7,120 nucleotides of DNA from assembly GCA_005888425.1 (NCBI GenBank), contig VAZF01000002.1, positions 1 to 7,120 of the forward strand, given 5' to 3'. The stretch's first letter is position 1, and each line of letters opens with the position of its first letter. The DNA is from Alphaproteobacteria bacterium (lineage in GTDB: Bacteria > Pseudomonadota > Alphaproteobacteria > ATCC43930 > CGMCC-115725). Of this stretch, positions 1 to 6,255 are shown piece after piece. The notes under the pieces were generated by a model. The model ran no database searches. It was given only the letters and a program-made list of their open reading frames with translations, and was not told the DNA's origin. A program made the position numbers and the translations under genes.

Positions 1-501
1 GAAGATGCGCCGCAAAGCGACATAGGCGGCGGGGGTCGAGGTCGCGCCCCAGAAGCACGAGAAACTGGATTCGCTGCGCAATTCCCGATCGGCGAAAGCG
101 AGCTGCGTCTTGAGCTGCGGGCAGCCGGAGGTCTGGGCGTACTCGCGCAATTGCCGCAGGCGCGTCCCGCCCCATTGGTACAGGTAGTGATAACCGCCGG
201 GCCCGATGACGCAGGGCCGAAACCCGCTCTCGGTATCGGCGAGCTGCATCAGCGCGGCGACCTGAAAATCCCGGTACCCGTTTGCCGAGAGCCAAGTGGC
301 GATTTCGGCGCGCGCACTGCCCGGCGCTGGCGGCGTCCGGCTCTGCGGGATCGGTACGGGCGGCTCGGCTGGCGGCGGCAACGGGTGAAACGCCGTCTCG
401 AGCGGCGGCGGCTCGAGCCCTTCGAGCGCCGTGCAGGCCGACATGCATAGCGCTGAGACAATCGCCAGCGCAACCGCGCCGGCATTTCGGACCCCCCACA
501 T
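1..501 (-). CDS. Lipoprotein with phage-tail-lysozyme-like domain (partial, runs off left edge)
   Basis: The frame reads from ATG at 501 leftward and is still open at base 1, giving 167 visible residues. Residues 1-22 form a short signal peptide (Arg5, then a hydrophobic stretch) ending in a lipobox-like MSA before Cys23, so the product is probably a lipid-anchored envelope protein. A proline-rich linker (about 31-60) leads to a domain at about 62-150 with TESGFRP (Glu91 as candidate acid), GPGGYHYLYQWGG (99-111/112) and LKTQLAFADREL. This order resembles phage tail lysozyme/goose-type lysozyme-like domains that cleave peptidoglycan. Extra cysteines at 97, 127 and 149 would suit disulfides outside the cytoplasm. 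ATG 501 is the first possible start, because an in-frame TGA lies two codons upstream; no good ribosome-binding site is visible. The gene is divergent from the monooxygenase cluster and probably unrelated to it. Frame and lipobox are seen; the lysozyme assignment comes from motif recall. Confidence 0.78.
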   Translation of the reverse strand, partial: MWGVRNAGAVALAIVSALCMSACTALEGLEPPPLETAFHPLPPPAEPPVPIPQSRTPPAPGSARAEIATWLSANGYRDFQVAALMQLADTESGFRPCVIGPGGYHYLYQWGGTRLRQLREYAQTSGCPQLKTQLAFADRELRSESSFSCFWGATSTPAAYVALRRIF

Positions 502-646
502 GCGTCATAGGTTAAAGCACGATGCCGCCTCCGGCAATCTGCCGGCATCCGAGGTTGAAACAGATGTCTCGCCGGTTGACGCGCGGACGCGCCGAGGTCA
601 CCCTGCGCCCAACGCGATTCTGAACGCCGTTCGGAAAGGATGAGCC
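502..646. promoter_or_regulatory. Divergent intergenic region with nested palindromes
   Basis: These 145 bp separate the minus-strand lipoprotein gene from the plus-strand monooxygenase gene, so promoters for both should lie here. A perfect hairpin CCGGCA-ATC-TGCCGG sits at 531-545. It overlaps a second, alternative pairing of GATGCCG (521-527) with CGGCATC (543-549). A TTGACG hexamer at 576-581 resembles a -35 box, but no convincing -10 follows at 16-18 bp, so no promoter is called. The palindrome could be an operator or just a small structural element. The Shine-Dalgarno of the downstream gene (GGAAAGGA, 633-640) closes the region. Confidence 0.35.
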
Positions 647-1930
647 ATGAAGCTGATGTGGTTTCACTTGATGCCCTACACCGAATTGCCCGACGATTTC
701 CGGGAGAAGAACCCGTCGGTGTGGGTCGACATCCATTCCTCGCTGTTCGACCCGCGGCGCGCGCATCACATGTACAACGACTTTATGGATGAGCTCGAAT
801 TCGCCGCCGAATGCGGCTTCGACGCGATCTGCGTCAACGAGCATCACAACAACGGCTACGGCTTGATGCCGTCGCCGAATTTGATCGCCTCGGCATTGGC
901 GCGTCGCACGACCGACACCGCGCTCTGCGTCCTCGGCAATTCCTTGGCGCTATACAACCCGCCGACCCGCGTCGCTGAAGAATTCGCGATGATCGATGTG
1001 ATCTCCGGCGGGCGGCTCATCGCCGGCTTCCCGGTCGGAACCCCGATGGACACCTGCTTCGCCTACGGCCAGAACCCGTCGGTATTGCGCGAGCGCTACC
1101 TCGAAGCGCACGACCTTGTCGTCAAGGCGTGGACCGAGCCCGAGACCTTCGCCTGGAACGGTCGCTTCAACCAGCAGCGCTACGTCAACATCTGGCCGCG
1201 CCCGGTGCAGAAGCCGCGTCCGCCGATCTGGATCCCGGGCGGCGGCTCGGTCGAGACCTGGCGGTGGTGCGCGCAGATGGACCACGTCTACTGCTATCTC
1301 TCCTATTTCGGCTACAAGGCCGGGCAGACGACGATGACCGGCTTCTGGGAGGAGATGAAGCGGCTTGGCAAGGAGCCGAACCCGTATCAGGCCGGGTTTC
1401 TGCAGACCGTCGGCGTCGCCGAGACGCGCGAGGAGGCCTACAAGCTTTATCGCGAGCCGGCCGAATATTTCTACGGCCGCTGCCTGCACATCGACGCGCG
1501 CTTCGCCAACCCGCCCGGCTACACCAGCGAGGCGACGTTGCGCTCGGGCGTCCAGGGCATGGTGTCGCGCGCGGCGGAAGCCGCCTCGGCGCCGCCGAAA
1601 TACGCCGACAAGTTCGCGACACTGGCGCGCGAGATGGACGGCATCGTCGACAAGGGCTACGTCATCATCGGCTCGCCCGACGAGGTCGCCGAACAACTGC
1701 GAGAGGTCGCGAAGAACCTCAATGTCGGCCACCTGATGACGCTTTTGCAGTTTGGCAACATGAAGAAGGACGTCGCCAACTACAACACGCAGCTCTTTGC
1801 CGAGAAGGTCATGCCGCAATTGAAGGACGTCTTCTCTGAGTGGGAGGACCGCTGGTGGCCGCAGCCGATGCCGCGCGCGGAACGCGCCGCGCCCGCCTCG
1901 TTCCAGCCCACCGCACTGGCGGCTGATTAG
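647..1930 (+). CDS. Luciferase-like (LLM class) flavin-dependent monooxygenase
   Basis: This 427-residue protein belongs to the bacterial luciferase-like superfamily, cytosolic enzymes that use reduced FMN/F420-type flavin and O2 to oxidise organic substrates. The family signature is clear: N-terminal beta-strand MKLMWFHLMPY, NEHHNNGYGLMPSPNLIASA (residues 64-83), the STATUS-like segment ALCVLGNSLALYNPPTRVAEEFAMIDVISGGRL (93-124, given here as its borders), the RYVNIWPRPVQKPRPPIWIPGGGS segment beginning at 178, and the C-terminal IGSPDEVAEQL (341-351) typical of LLM oxidoreductases. A charged/aromatic tail (about 396-427) extends past the core. Start ATG 647 has AAGGA at 636-640 in good position; an out-of-frame ATG at 640 is not used. 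It is the first gene of the plus-strand cluster, 81 bp ahead of the alpha/beta hydrolase. Family members include Baeyer-Villiger-type and hydroxylating enzymes; the substrate cannot be read from sequence. Fold assignment is firm, substrate unknown. Confidence 0.92.
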   Translation: MKLMWFHLMPYTELPDDFREKNPSVWVDIHSSLFDPRRAHHMYNDFMDELEFAAECGFDAICVNEHHNNGYGLMPSPNLIASALARRTTDTALCVLGNSLALYNPPTRVAEEFAMIDVISGGRLIAGFPVGTPMDTCFAYGQNPSVLRERYLEAHDLVVKAWTEPETFAWNGRFNQQRYVNIWPRPVQKPRPPIWIPGGGSVETWRWCAQMDHVYCYLSYFGYKAGQTTMTGFWEEMKRLGKEPNPYQAGFLQTVGVAETREEAYKLYREPAEYFYGRCLHIDARFANPPGYTSEATLRSGVQGMVSRAAEAASAPPKYADKFATLAREMDGIVDKGYVIIGSPDEVAEQLREVAKNLNVGHLMTLLQFGNMKKDVANYNTQLFAEKVMPQLKDVFSEWEDRWWPQPMPRAERAAPASFQPTALAAD

Positions 1931-1941
1931 GCATCACACAA

Positions 1942-1993
1942 GGACCGCGGGCGTCCCGCCCGCCTAACGATGCGGCCGAGACGGCCGCGGTCC
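1942..1993. repeat. Y-shaped palindromic extragenic repeat
   Basis: An outer inverted repeat GGACCGCGG (1942-1950) / CCGCGGTCC (1985-1993) encloses two smaller perfect hairpins: GCGGGCG-TCC-CGCCCGC (1947-1963) and GCGGCCG-AGA-CGGCCGC (1972-1988). The folded form would be a stem with two arms or two alternating stem-loops. This architecture resembles REP/RPE-type extragenic elements I recall from high-GC proteobacteria. It fills most of the 81-bp gap between the monooxygenase and the alpha/beta hydrolase, and could attenuate transcription or shield mRNA ends. No T-tract follows, so it is not a classical terminator. Confidence 0.8.
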
Positions 1994-2011
1994 AAGTAGT
2001 GCGAGGATAAT

Positions 2012-2800
2012 GTGGCAGAACCCGAAAGCTTCACCGTCGAGCTGAACGGCTTTTCGTCGCGAATCTGGAAGGCAGGCAGCGGGCCAAAGCTCGGTTTTAT
2101 CGCCGGCTTCGGCGGCCTGCCGCGCTGGATCCCGTTTCTCGATGCGCTCGCGAAGGAGCGCACAATCATCGTGCCGTCATTGCCCGGCTTCCCCGGCGGC
2201 GAGCGCGGCCACACCGTGCTCGACAATCATCTCGATTGGGTGCTCGCGACGCATCTCTTGCTGCACAAGGCGGGGCTCGACGGCGCCGATCTCGCCGGCA
2301 GCTCGGTCGGCGGCTCGCTCGCCGCCGAGGTCGCGGCGATCTGGGCCTCCTCGGTGCGCCGCCTCGCGCTGATCGCGCCGTTTGGCCTGTTCGACGACAA
2401 GGAGCCGGCGACCGACCCCTGGGCGCAACGCGCCCCGGATGTGCCGGGCCTCCTGTGCGCTGACCCGGCTCGCTGGGAGGCGTTGAAGGCAGTCCCCGAA
2501 GGACACAACGACCCGGAATGGCCGATCGAGCAGACCCGCGCCTCGGAGGCGGCGGCGCGCATCTTCTGGCCGCTCGGCAACACCAAGCTGGAAAAGCGGC
2601 TGCCGCTGATCGAAGCGCCGACCCTGCTGCTGTGGGGCGAAGAGGACCGCATCATGCCGCGCAGCTACGCCGATAAATTCGCGCACGGGATTTCCGGCAA
2701 GACCGAGATCAAGACGATCCCCGGCGCCGGCCATCTTGCCGAGCTCGATCAGCCCGACGCGGTCGCGCAGGCGATCCTCGCCTGGACTGCTCAGCCGTGA
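2012..2800 (+). CDS. Alpha/beta-fold hydrolase
   Basis: This 262-residue product is a single-domain serine hydrolase of the alpha/beta fold (C-C or ester hydrolase class). The nucleophile elbow is GSSVGG with Ser98, inside LDGADLAGSSVGGSLAA. The acid is Asp212 in LLLWGEEDRIMP, and the base is His241 in PGAGHLAELDQPDAVA. Length and motif order match MhpC/proline-iminopeptidase-like hydrolases, with the cap region at about 125-195. The oxyanion-loop region reads GFGGLP (32-37) rather than the common HGxG. The start is GTG 2012, preceded by GAGGA (2003-2007); an in-frame TAG at 1997-1999 excludes a longer form. It lies between two different palindromic repeats and follows the monooxygenase in the same direction. 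A role in hydrolysing an ester, lactone or ring-cleavage product from its neighbours' chemistry is inference. Confidence 0.91.
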   Translation: MAEPESFTVELNGFSSRIWKAGSGPKLGFIAGFGGLPRWIPFLDALAKERTIIVPSLPGFPGGERGHTVLDNHLDWVLATHLLLHKAGLDGADLAGSSVGGSLAAEVAAIWASSVRRLALIAPFGLFDDKEPATDPWAQRAPDVPGLLCADPARWEALKAVPEGHNDPEWPIEQTRASEAAARIFWPLGNTKLEKRLPLIEAPTLLLWGEEDRIMPRSYADKFAHGISGKTEIKTIPGAGHLAELDQPDAVAQAILAWTAQP

Positions 2801-2806
2801 ATGCAC

Positions 2807-2893
2807 GTAGGATGGGCTGAGCGCAGCGAAGCCCATCAACCCCGCCCGGGTATCATGAAATTGATGGGCTTCGCAGCGCTCAGCCCATCCTAC
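2807..2893. repeat. Large inverted repeat of the GTAGGATGGGCTGAGCGCAG type
   Basis: Two 33-nt arms, 2807-2839 and 2861-2893, are inverted copies with a single mismatch (GCGCAGCG versus GCGCTGCG) around a 21-nt spacer. Each arm also contains its own hairpin, GATGGGCT / AGCCCATC (2811-2818 with 2830-2837; 2863-2870 with 2882-2889). The motif GTAGGATGGG...AGCGCAGCGAA...CCCATC is a dispersed repeat I recall from many proteobacterial genomes. It begins 6 bp after the alpha/beta hydrolase stop and ends just upstream of the next gene's ribosome-binding site, so the transcript would fold into one very stable hairpin here and may reduce read-through. Confidence 0.9.
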
Positions 2894-2916
2894 AAGAATT
2901 GATCGGGAGGAAGCCG

Positions 2917-3690
2917 ATGAGCCGGCTCGAGGATTACGCCGACAAATACCAGACCGTGCGCTTCGAGCGGCGCGACGGCATCTTGCAGGTGACGTTGCAC
3001 ACCGAGGGCCAGTCGCTGCGCTGGGGTTTTCTGCCGCATGGCGAATTGCCGGAAGCCTTTCACGACATCGGCGCCGACCGCGACAACCGCGTCGTGATCC
3101 TGACCGGCACCGGCGCCGAGTTCTCCGGCCCCCGCGCGACCCCCGGCACCTCCTCCTTCCCGACAAGGCCGGGTTGGGAGCGCATCGACCGCATTCATTG
3201 GGAAGGCCGCCATCTCTTGATGCGCCTCCTTGAGATCGAGGTGCCGGTCATCAGCGCGATCAACGGCCCGGCATGGCGGCATTCCGAGATCCCGCTGCTC
3301 GGCGACATCGTGCTGGCCGCCGATACTGCGCAATTCCAGGACTCGGCGCATTTCCCGTCCGATGTCGTGCCGGGCGACGGCATGCATATCGTCATGCCGC
3401 TGCTGCTCGGCATAAACCGCGGCCGCTATTACCTGCTGACCGGCCAGACCCTCGATGCAACAAAGGCACATGAGCTCGGCCTTGTCGCCGAGGTGCTGCC
3501 GCCCGACCGGCTGATGGCGCGCGCCTGGGAATTGGCCGAAGGGCTCGCAAAAAAGCCGACCCTGGCGTTGCGCTACACGCGGCTTCTCCTAACCGAATAT
3601 CTGCGCCGCCAGATGCATGATTTGCTCGGCTACGGGCTCGGCATGGAAATGCTGGCGCTCTTGGAAAAACCCGAAGCGCCGGAAGCATGA
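2917..3690 (+). CDS. Crotonase-superfamily hydrolase resembling 6-oxocamphor hydrolase (beta-diketone hydrolase)
   Basis: This 257-residue protein has the crotonase fold (VVILTGTG at about 59-66, VPVISAINGPAW at about 109-120, DIVLAADTAQFQD). Against my recollection of Rhodococcus 6-oxocamphor hydrolase it shares long stretches, including HFPS..VPGDG and LG.NRGRY.LLTGQ. His122, His145, Asp154 and Glu244, active-site residues of that enzyme, appear at the same numbers here; Trp36 and His41 match its Trp40 and His45. That enzyme performs a retro-Claisen C-C cleavage of a bicyclic beta-diketone without CoA. A similar reaction on an unknown cyclic 1,3-diketone is the best guess; ordinary enoyl-CoA hydratase is less likely, because the usual catalytic Glu pair is not evident. 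Start ATG 2917 is chosen over the in-frame TTG at 2899 because GGAGG sits 6 nt before it. The stop overlaps the next ATG (ATGA). Confidence 0.86.
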   Translation: MSRLEDYADKYQTVRFERRDGILQVTLHTEGQSLRWGFLPHGELPEAFHDIGADRDNRVVILTGTGAEFSGPRATPGTSSFPTRPGWERIDRIHWEGRHLLMRLLEIEVPVISAINGPAWRHSEIPLLGDIVLAADTAQFQDSAHFPSDVVPGDGMHIVMPLLLGINRGRYYLLTGQTLDATKAHELGLVAEVLPPDRLMARAWELAEGLAKKPTLALRYTRLLLTEYLRRQMHDLLGYGLGMEMLALLEKPEAPEA

Positions 3691-4121
3691 GCGACAGCCC
3701 GGGCCCGAAGCTGCCGCTGACCGGCGGTTGCCAGTGCGGTGCCGTGCGTTACGAAGTCACCGCGCCGCCGGTCAGGACTTACATCTGCCATTGCCTTGAG
3801 TGCCGCAAGCAATCCGCTTCGGCGTTCGGCATCTCGGTCTGGGTCAGACGCGCGGATTTCACGCTGGTTTCCGGGACGCCGCGCTTCTGGTCCCGGCCGA
3901 CCGACAGCGGCCGCGTGCTCGATTGCGCCTTTTGCCCGGGATGCGGTTCGCGCCTGTGGCACGAATATGCCGGTGGCAACAGCGAGTTCTTGACGCTCAA
4001 GGGCGGCTCGCTCGACCAACCGGTCGATTTGCGCGCCGTCAGTCATGCCTGGGTGAAACGCAAATTGCCTGGCGTCATCATCCCTGACGGTGTCCGTCAG
4101 TTTGAGGGGAACGCGATCTAA
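3687..4121 (+). CDS. GFA/CENP-V family zinc-binding protein
   Basis: The 144-residue product is a member of the glutathione-dependent formaldehyde-activating (GFA)/CENP-V family. Its metal-binding cysteines occur in the family order: GGCQCGAVRY (Cys15, Cys17), ICHCLECRKQS (Cys34, Cys36, Cys39) and CPGCGSRLW (Cys83, Cys86), which normally bind two zinc ions in a mss4-like beta fold. Cys80 is an additional cysteine. Length is typical. Most family members lack proven enzymatic activity; a role with thiol adducts or aldehydes is only suggested by the family name. Its ATG overlaps the previous stop as ATGA, so translation is probably coupled to the beta-diketone hydrolase, and its TAA shares one base with the next ATG. 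The tight packing suggests a part in the same process. Confidence 0.92.
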   Translation: MSDSPGPKLPLTGGCQCGAVRYEVTAPPVRTYICHCLECRKQSASAFGISVWVRRADFTLVSGTPRFWSRPTDSGRVLDCAFCPGCGSRLWHEYAGGNSEFLTLKGGSLDQPVDLRAVSHAWVKRKLPGVIIPDGVRQFEGNAI

Positions 4122-5053
4122 TGCCGCTCGATCACGACGTCGAGATCCTGCTCAAGATGATCCAGGAGGCGAACCGCCCCTCTTTCGAGACGGTCGGAGC
4201 CATCGCCGCGCGCGAGCTGTTCATGGCCGGGCGCAAGGCGCTCTCGCCCGACCCGATGCCGATCGCCGAGACGCGCGACATCGCGATCCCGGGCCCCGGC
4301 GGGGCGATCCCGGCGCGGCTCTACCGTTCCGTGACGACCGGCATCTTGCCCGTGCTCGTGTTCTTTCATGGCGGCGGCTGGGTCGTTGGCAATATCGAGA
4401 GCCACGAGGCGATGTGCCGCCATCTCGCGAACCGCGCGGAATGCGCTGTTGTCGCGGTCGATTACCGCATGGGCCCGGAACACAAATTTCCCGCGGCGGT
4501 CGATGATTGCTTCGCCGCGACGGGATGGGTCGCCGACAACGGCGCTTCGCTCGGCATCGATCCGCGCCGGCTCGCGGTGGGCGGCGACAGTGCCGGCGGA
4601 AACCTCGGGGCGGTCGTCAGCCTCGTGGCGCGCGACAAAGGCGCGCCACGGATCGCGTGTCAGCTTCTGATCTATCCCGCGACCGACGCGGCGATGCGCC
4701 ACGATTCGATCGCGCGCTATGCGGAGGGCTATGTGCTGACCCGCGCGACGATGCGGTGGTTTTACGATCAGTATTTGCGCACGCCGGAAGACGCCGCCGA
4801 TTGGCGGGTGTCGCCGCTCCTCGCCTCCGATCTGGCCGGCTTGCCGCCGGCTTTTGTGCTGACCGCCGGCTACGACCCGCTATGCGATGAGGGCGATGCC
4901 TATGCCGCGCGGCTCGCCGCGGCGGGAGTGCCGGTAACGCATCGCCGCTTCCCCGGCCAGGTGCACGGCTTTGTGACAAACGGCAGGGTCATCCGCGCCG
5001 CCGAGACGGCGCTCGACGAAGCGGCCGCCGTCCTCAAGGCCGCATGGCAGTAA
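4121..5053 (+). CDS. Alpha/beta hydrolase of the hormone-sensitive lipase (HSL, type IV esterase) family
   Basis: This 310-residue cytosolic esterase/lipase-like protein has all HSL-family landmarks: oxyanion-hole HGGG at 83-86 (FFHGGGWVVGN), DYRMGPEHKFPAAVDD (114-129), nucleophile GDSAG with Ser157 (VGGDSAGGN), Asp252 in LTAGYDPLCDEG, and His282 in FPGQVHGF. The N-terminal cap (about 1-50, beginning LDHDVEILLKMIQEANRPS) is also typical. It hydrolyses carboxyl esters of short to medium size in known relatives; the natural substrate here is unknown. ATG 4121 overlaps the TAA of the GFA gene (TAATG), with GAGGGGA at 4104-4110 as a rather distant ribosome-binding site, so reinitiation is likely. 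It is the last gene of the plus-strand cluster and ends only 3 bp from the stop codon of the convergent gene. No terminator hairpin fits between them. Confidence 0.94.
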   Translation: MPLDHDVEILLKMIQEANRPSFETVGAIAARELFMAGRKALSPDPMPIAETRDIAIPGPGGAIPARLYRSVTTGILPVLVFFHGGGWVVGNIESHEAMCRHLANRAECAVVAVDYRMGPEHKFPAAVDDCFAATGWVADNGASLGIDPRRLAVGGDSAGGNLGAVVSLVARDKGAPRIACQLLIYPATDAAMRHDSIARYAEGYVLTRATMRWFYDQYLRTPEDAADWRVSPLLASDLAGLPPAFVLTAGYDPLCDEGDAYAARLAAAGVPVTHRRFPGQVHGFVTNGRVIRAAETALDEAAAVLKAAWQ

Positions 5054-5056
5054 GGG

Positions 5057-6255
5057 TCATTTCTTCGCCAGCGGGCATTTTGATTGGGACAGCGGCGGGA
5101 ACGCCTGATCGGCCGGGATCGTCGCGACCAGCTTCAAATAATCCCATGGGTATTTGGACTCGTCCGGCGCCTTCACCTGAAACAGCCGAGTGTCGTGCAC
5201 CATCAGCCCGTCGGCGCGGATCTTGCCGTCATGCGCAAAGAAATCGTCGACCGGTGCGGCTTTCATCGCCGCCATGACCGGATCGGTGGCGTCGGTGCCG
5301 GCTCTCGCGACCGCTTGCAGATAATGCGTCACCGACGAATAGACGCCAGCCTGCAGACTGTTCGGCATCTTGCCGACGATCTCGAAAAAGCGCTTCGACC
5401 AGGCGCGGGTCGCGTCGTCGAGATCCCAGTAAAAGCTCTCGCTGAGCGTCAATCCCTGGGCGGTTTCGAGCCCAAGCGCATCGACGACGGTGATCCGCAA
5501 AGACATCGCGGCGAAGGTCTGTGGGCCGGGGATCATGCCGAGCTTTTTTGCCTTCGTGATCGTGTTCGTCATATCGGCGCCGGCATTCGCGAGCCCGATG
5601 GCGTTGGCTTTCGATTGCTGCGCGCGCGCCAGGTAGGACGAGAAATCCGGCGCATCGAGCGGGTGGCGAGCCCGGCCGATGACCTCGCCGCCTTTTGCGG
5701 TCACGATCTCGGCGGTGTCGCGCTCGAGGTCGTAGCCAAAATTGTTGTCGACGGTGATGAAGAACCAGGTCTTGAAGCCGCGGTCGACCAGAGCGGTGCC
5801 GACCGTGTGCCCAATCGAATAGGTGTCGAAGACATAGTGAATCGATGTCGCGGTGCAGCCCTCGTTGGTCAGGCGCTCCGCGCCGGGCGCGCTCAGCGAC
5901 ACGATCTTATGGCGGGTGTCGCCGATCCTCTGCACAATCAGCGCCTCGGACGAACCGCTGACGTCGAGGATCGCGTCGACCCCCTTTCGTCGATCGCCAT
6001 TTTCGCGGCCGCGGCGCTGCCCTTGCCGGTATTAGCGGAATAGGGGCCCGACAGGTCGAGGATCAGCCCGATCCTCACGACACCATCGGAAATCTCCGCC
6101 GCCGACGCGTGCGGATCGCCGGCAAACGAAGCGAGCGCAAGCAACAACCAAAACCGGAGCCGCCGTCGCCAAGCGATGCAACGGCTGAATGCGTCCTTCG
6201 AGACGCCGTGCTGCGCACGGCTCCTCGGGATGAGGGACGTCCTCGATGGCATCAT
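5057..6255 (-). pseudogene. ABC transporter substrate-binding protein (Leu/Ile/Val-type), disrupted by internal out-of-frame deletion
   Basis: The two halves lie in different frames. The N-terminal half encodes a signal peptide (WRRRLRFWLLLALASFAG..ASA-AE) and the mature start EISDGVVRIGLILDLSGPYS, followed by AAAKMAIDE, then shifts and stops at 5938-5940. The C-terminal half resumes in another frame at VDAILDVSGSSEALIVQ (from 5980) and runs to CPLAKK at 5057. It contains WFFITVDNNFGYDL, ARHPLDAPDFSSYLARAQQS, ANAGADMTNTI, and SESFYWDLDDATRAWSKRF, all typical of periplasmic type-1 binding proteins of the HAAT/LivK group. In intact relatives about 35 residues (lobe-1 KVLG.PIEV..ADHQNK region) separate the joined parts, so both a deletion and a frameshift are inferred. 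The start is also unclear because a palindromic repeat occupies the 5' end; ATG 6255 (or 6252) lies in that repeat's loop, GTG 6327 is a longer option. A sequencing error alone could explain the frameshift but not the missing residues. Confidence 0.82.
5976..5990 (-). other. Deletion/frameshift junction inside the substrate-binding protein gene
   Basis: On the minus strand the gene reads ATCGACGAAAGGGGG then TCGACGCG. The upstream half uses frame gac-gaa-agg-ggg, while the recognisable downstream protein needs aag-ggg-gtc-gac (KGVD). The changeover therefore falls in or next to the A3G5 run (5980-5987 on the plus strand). This is where family residues between the AAKMAIDE and VDAILDV blocks should be. 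The run of five G is a possible site for an added or lost base, either in evolution or in sequencing. Confidence 0.75.

Noticed and set aside
249..548. Minus-strand 99-codon frame overlapping the lipoprotein gene
   Set aside because: Arg-rich product without motifs; the alternative frame from 501 gives a signal peptide, a lipobox and a lysozyme-like domain.
576..604. Sigma-70 promoter from TTGACG at 576-581
   Set aside because: The best-placed -10 candidate (CACCCT at 17-bp spacing) is too far from consensus to call.
950..1819. Minus-strand open frame of 289 codons inside the monooxygenase gene
   Set aside because: Shadow of the LLM coding sequence; rich in Arg, Ala and Val with no recognisable domain or ribosome-binding site.
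2807..2893. Reading the large inverted repeat as an intrinsic terminator
   Set aside because: No T-tract follows either arm, the element lies between co-directional genes, and the motif is recalled as a dispersed repeat.
2899..2916. Upstream TTG start for the beta-diketone hydrolase gene
   Set aside because: It would place the ribosome-binding site GGAGG inside the coding region and add residues immediately after the repeat; ATG 2917 has ideal spacing.
2177..3166. Minus-strand open frame of 329 codons across the hydrolase, the repeat and the beta-diketone hydrolase gene
   Set aside because: It spans two well-supported plus-strand genes and a palindromic repeat; low-complexity Arg-rich ends indicate a chance frame.
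4118..4702. Minus-strand 194-codon frame opposite the HSL esterase
   Set aside because: Antisense shadow of a gene with an intact HGGG/GDSAG/Asp/His set; no independent evidence.
5084..6043. Long plus-strand open frame (319 codons) opposite the binding-protein gene
   Set aside because: It is antisense to a clearly recognisable protein, has an Arg/Asp/Gly-rich composition typical of GC-rich shadow frames, and shows no family motif.
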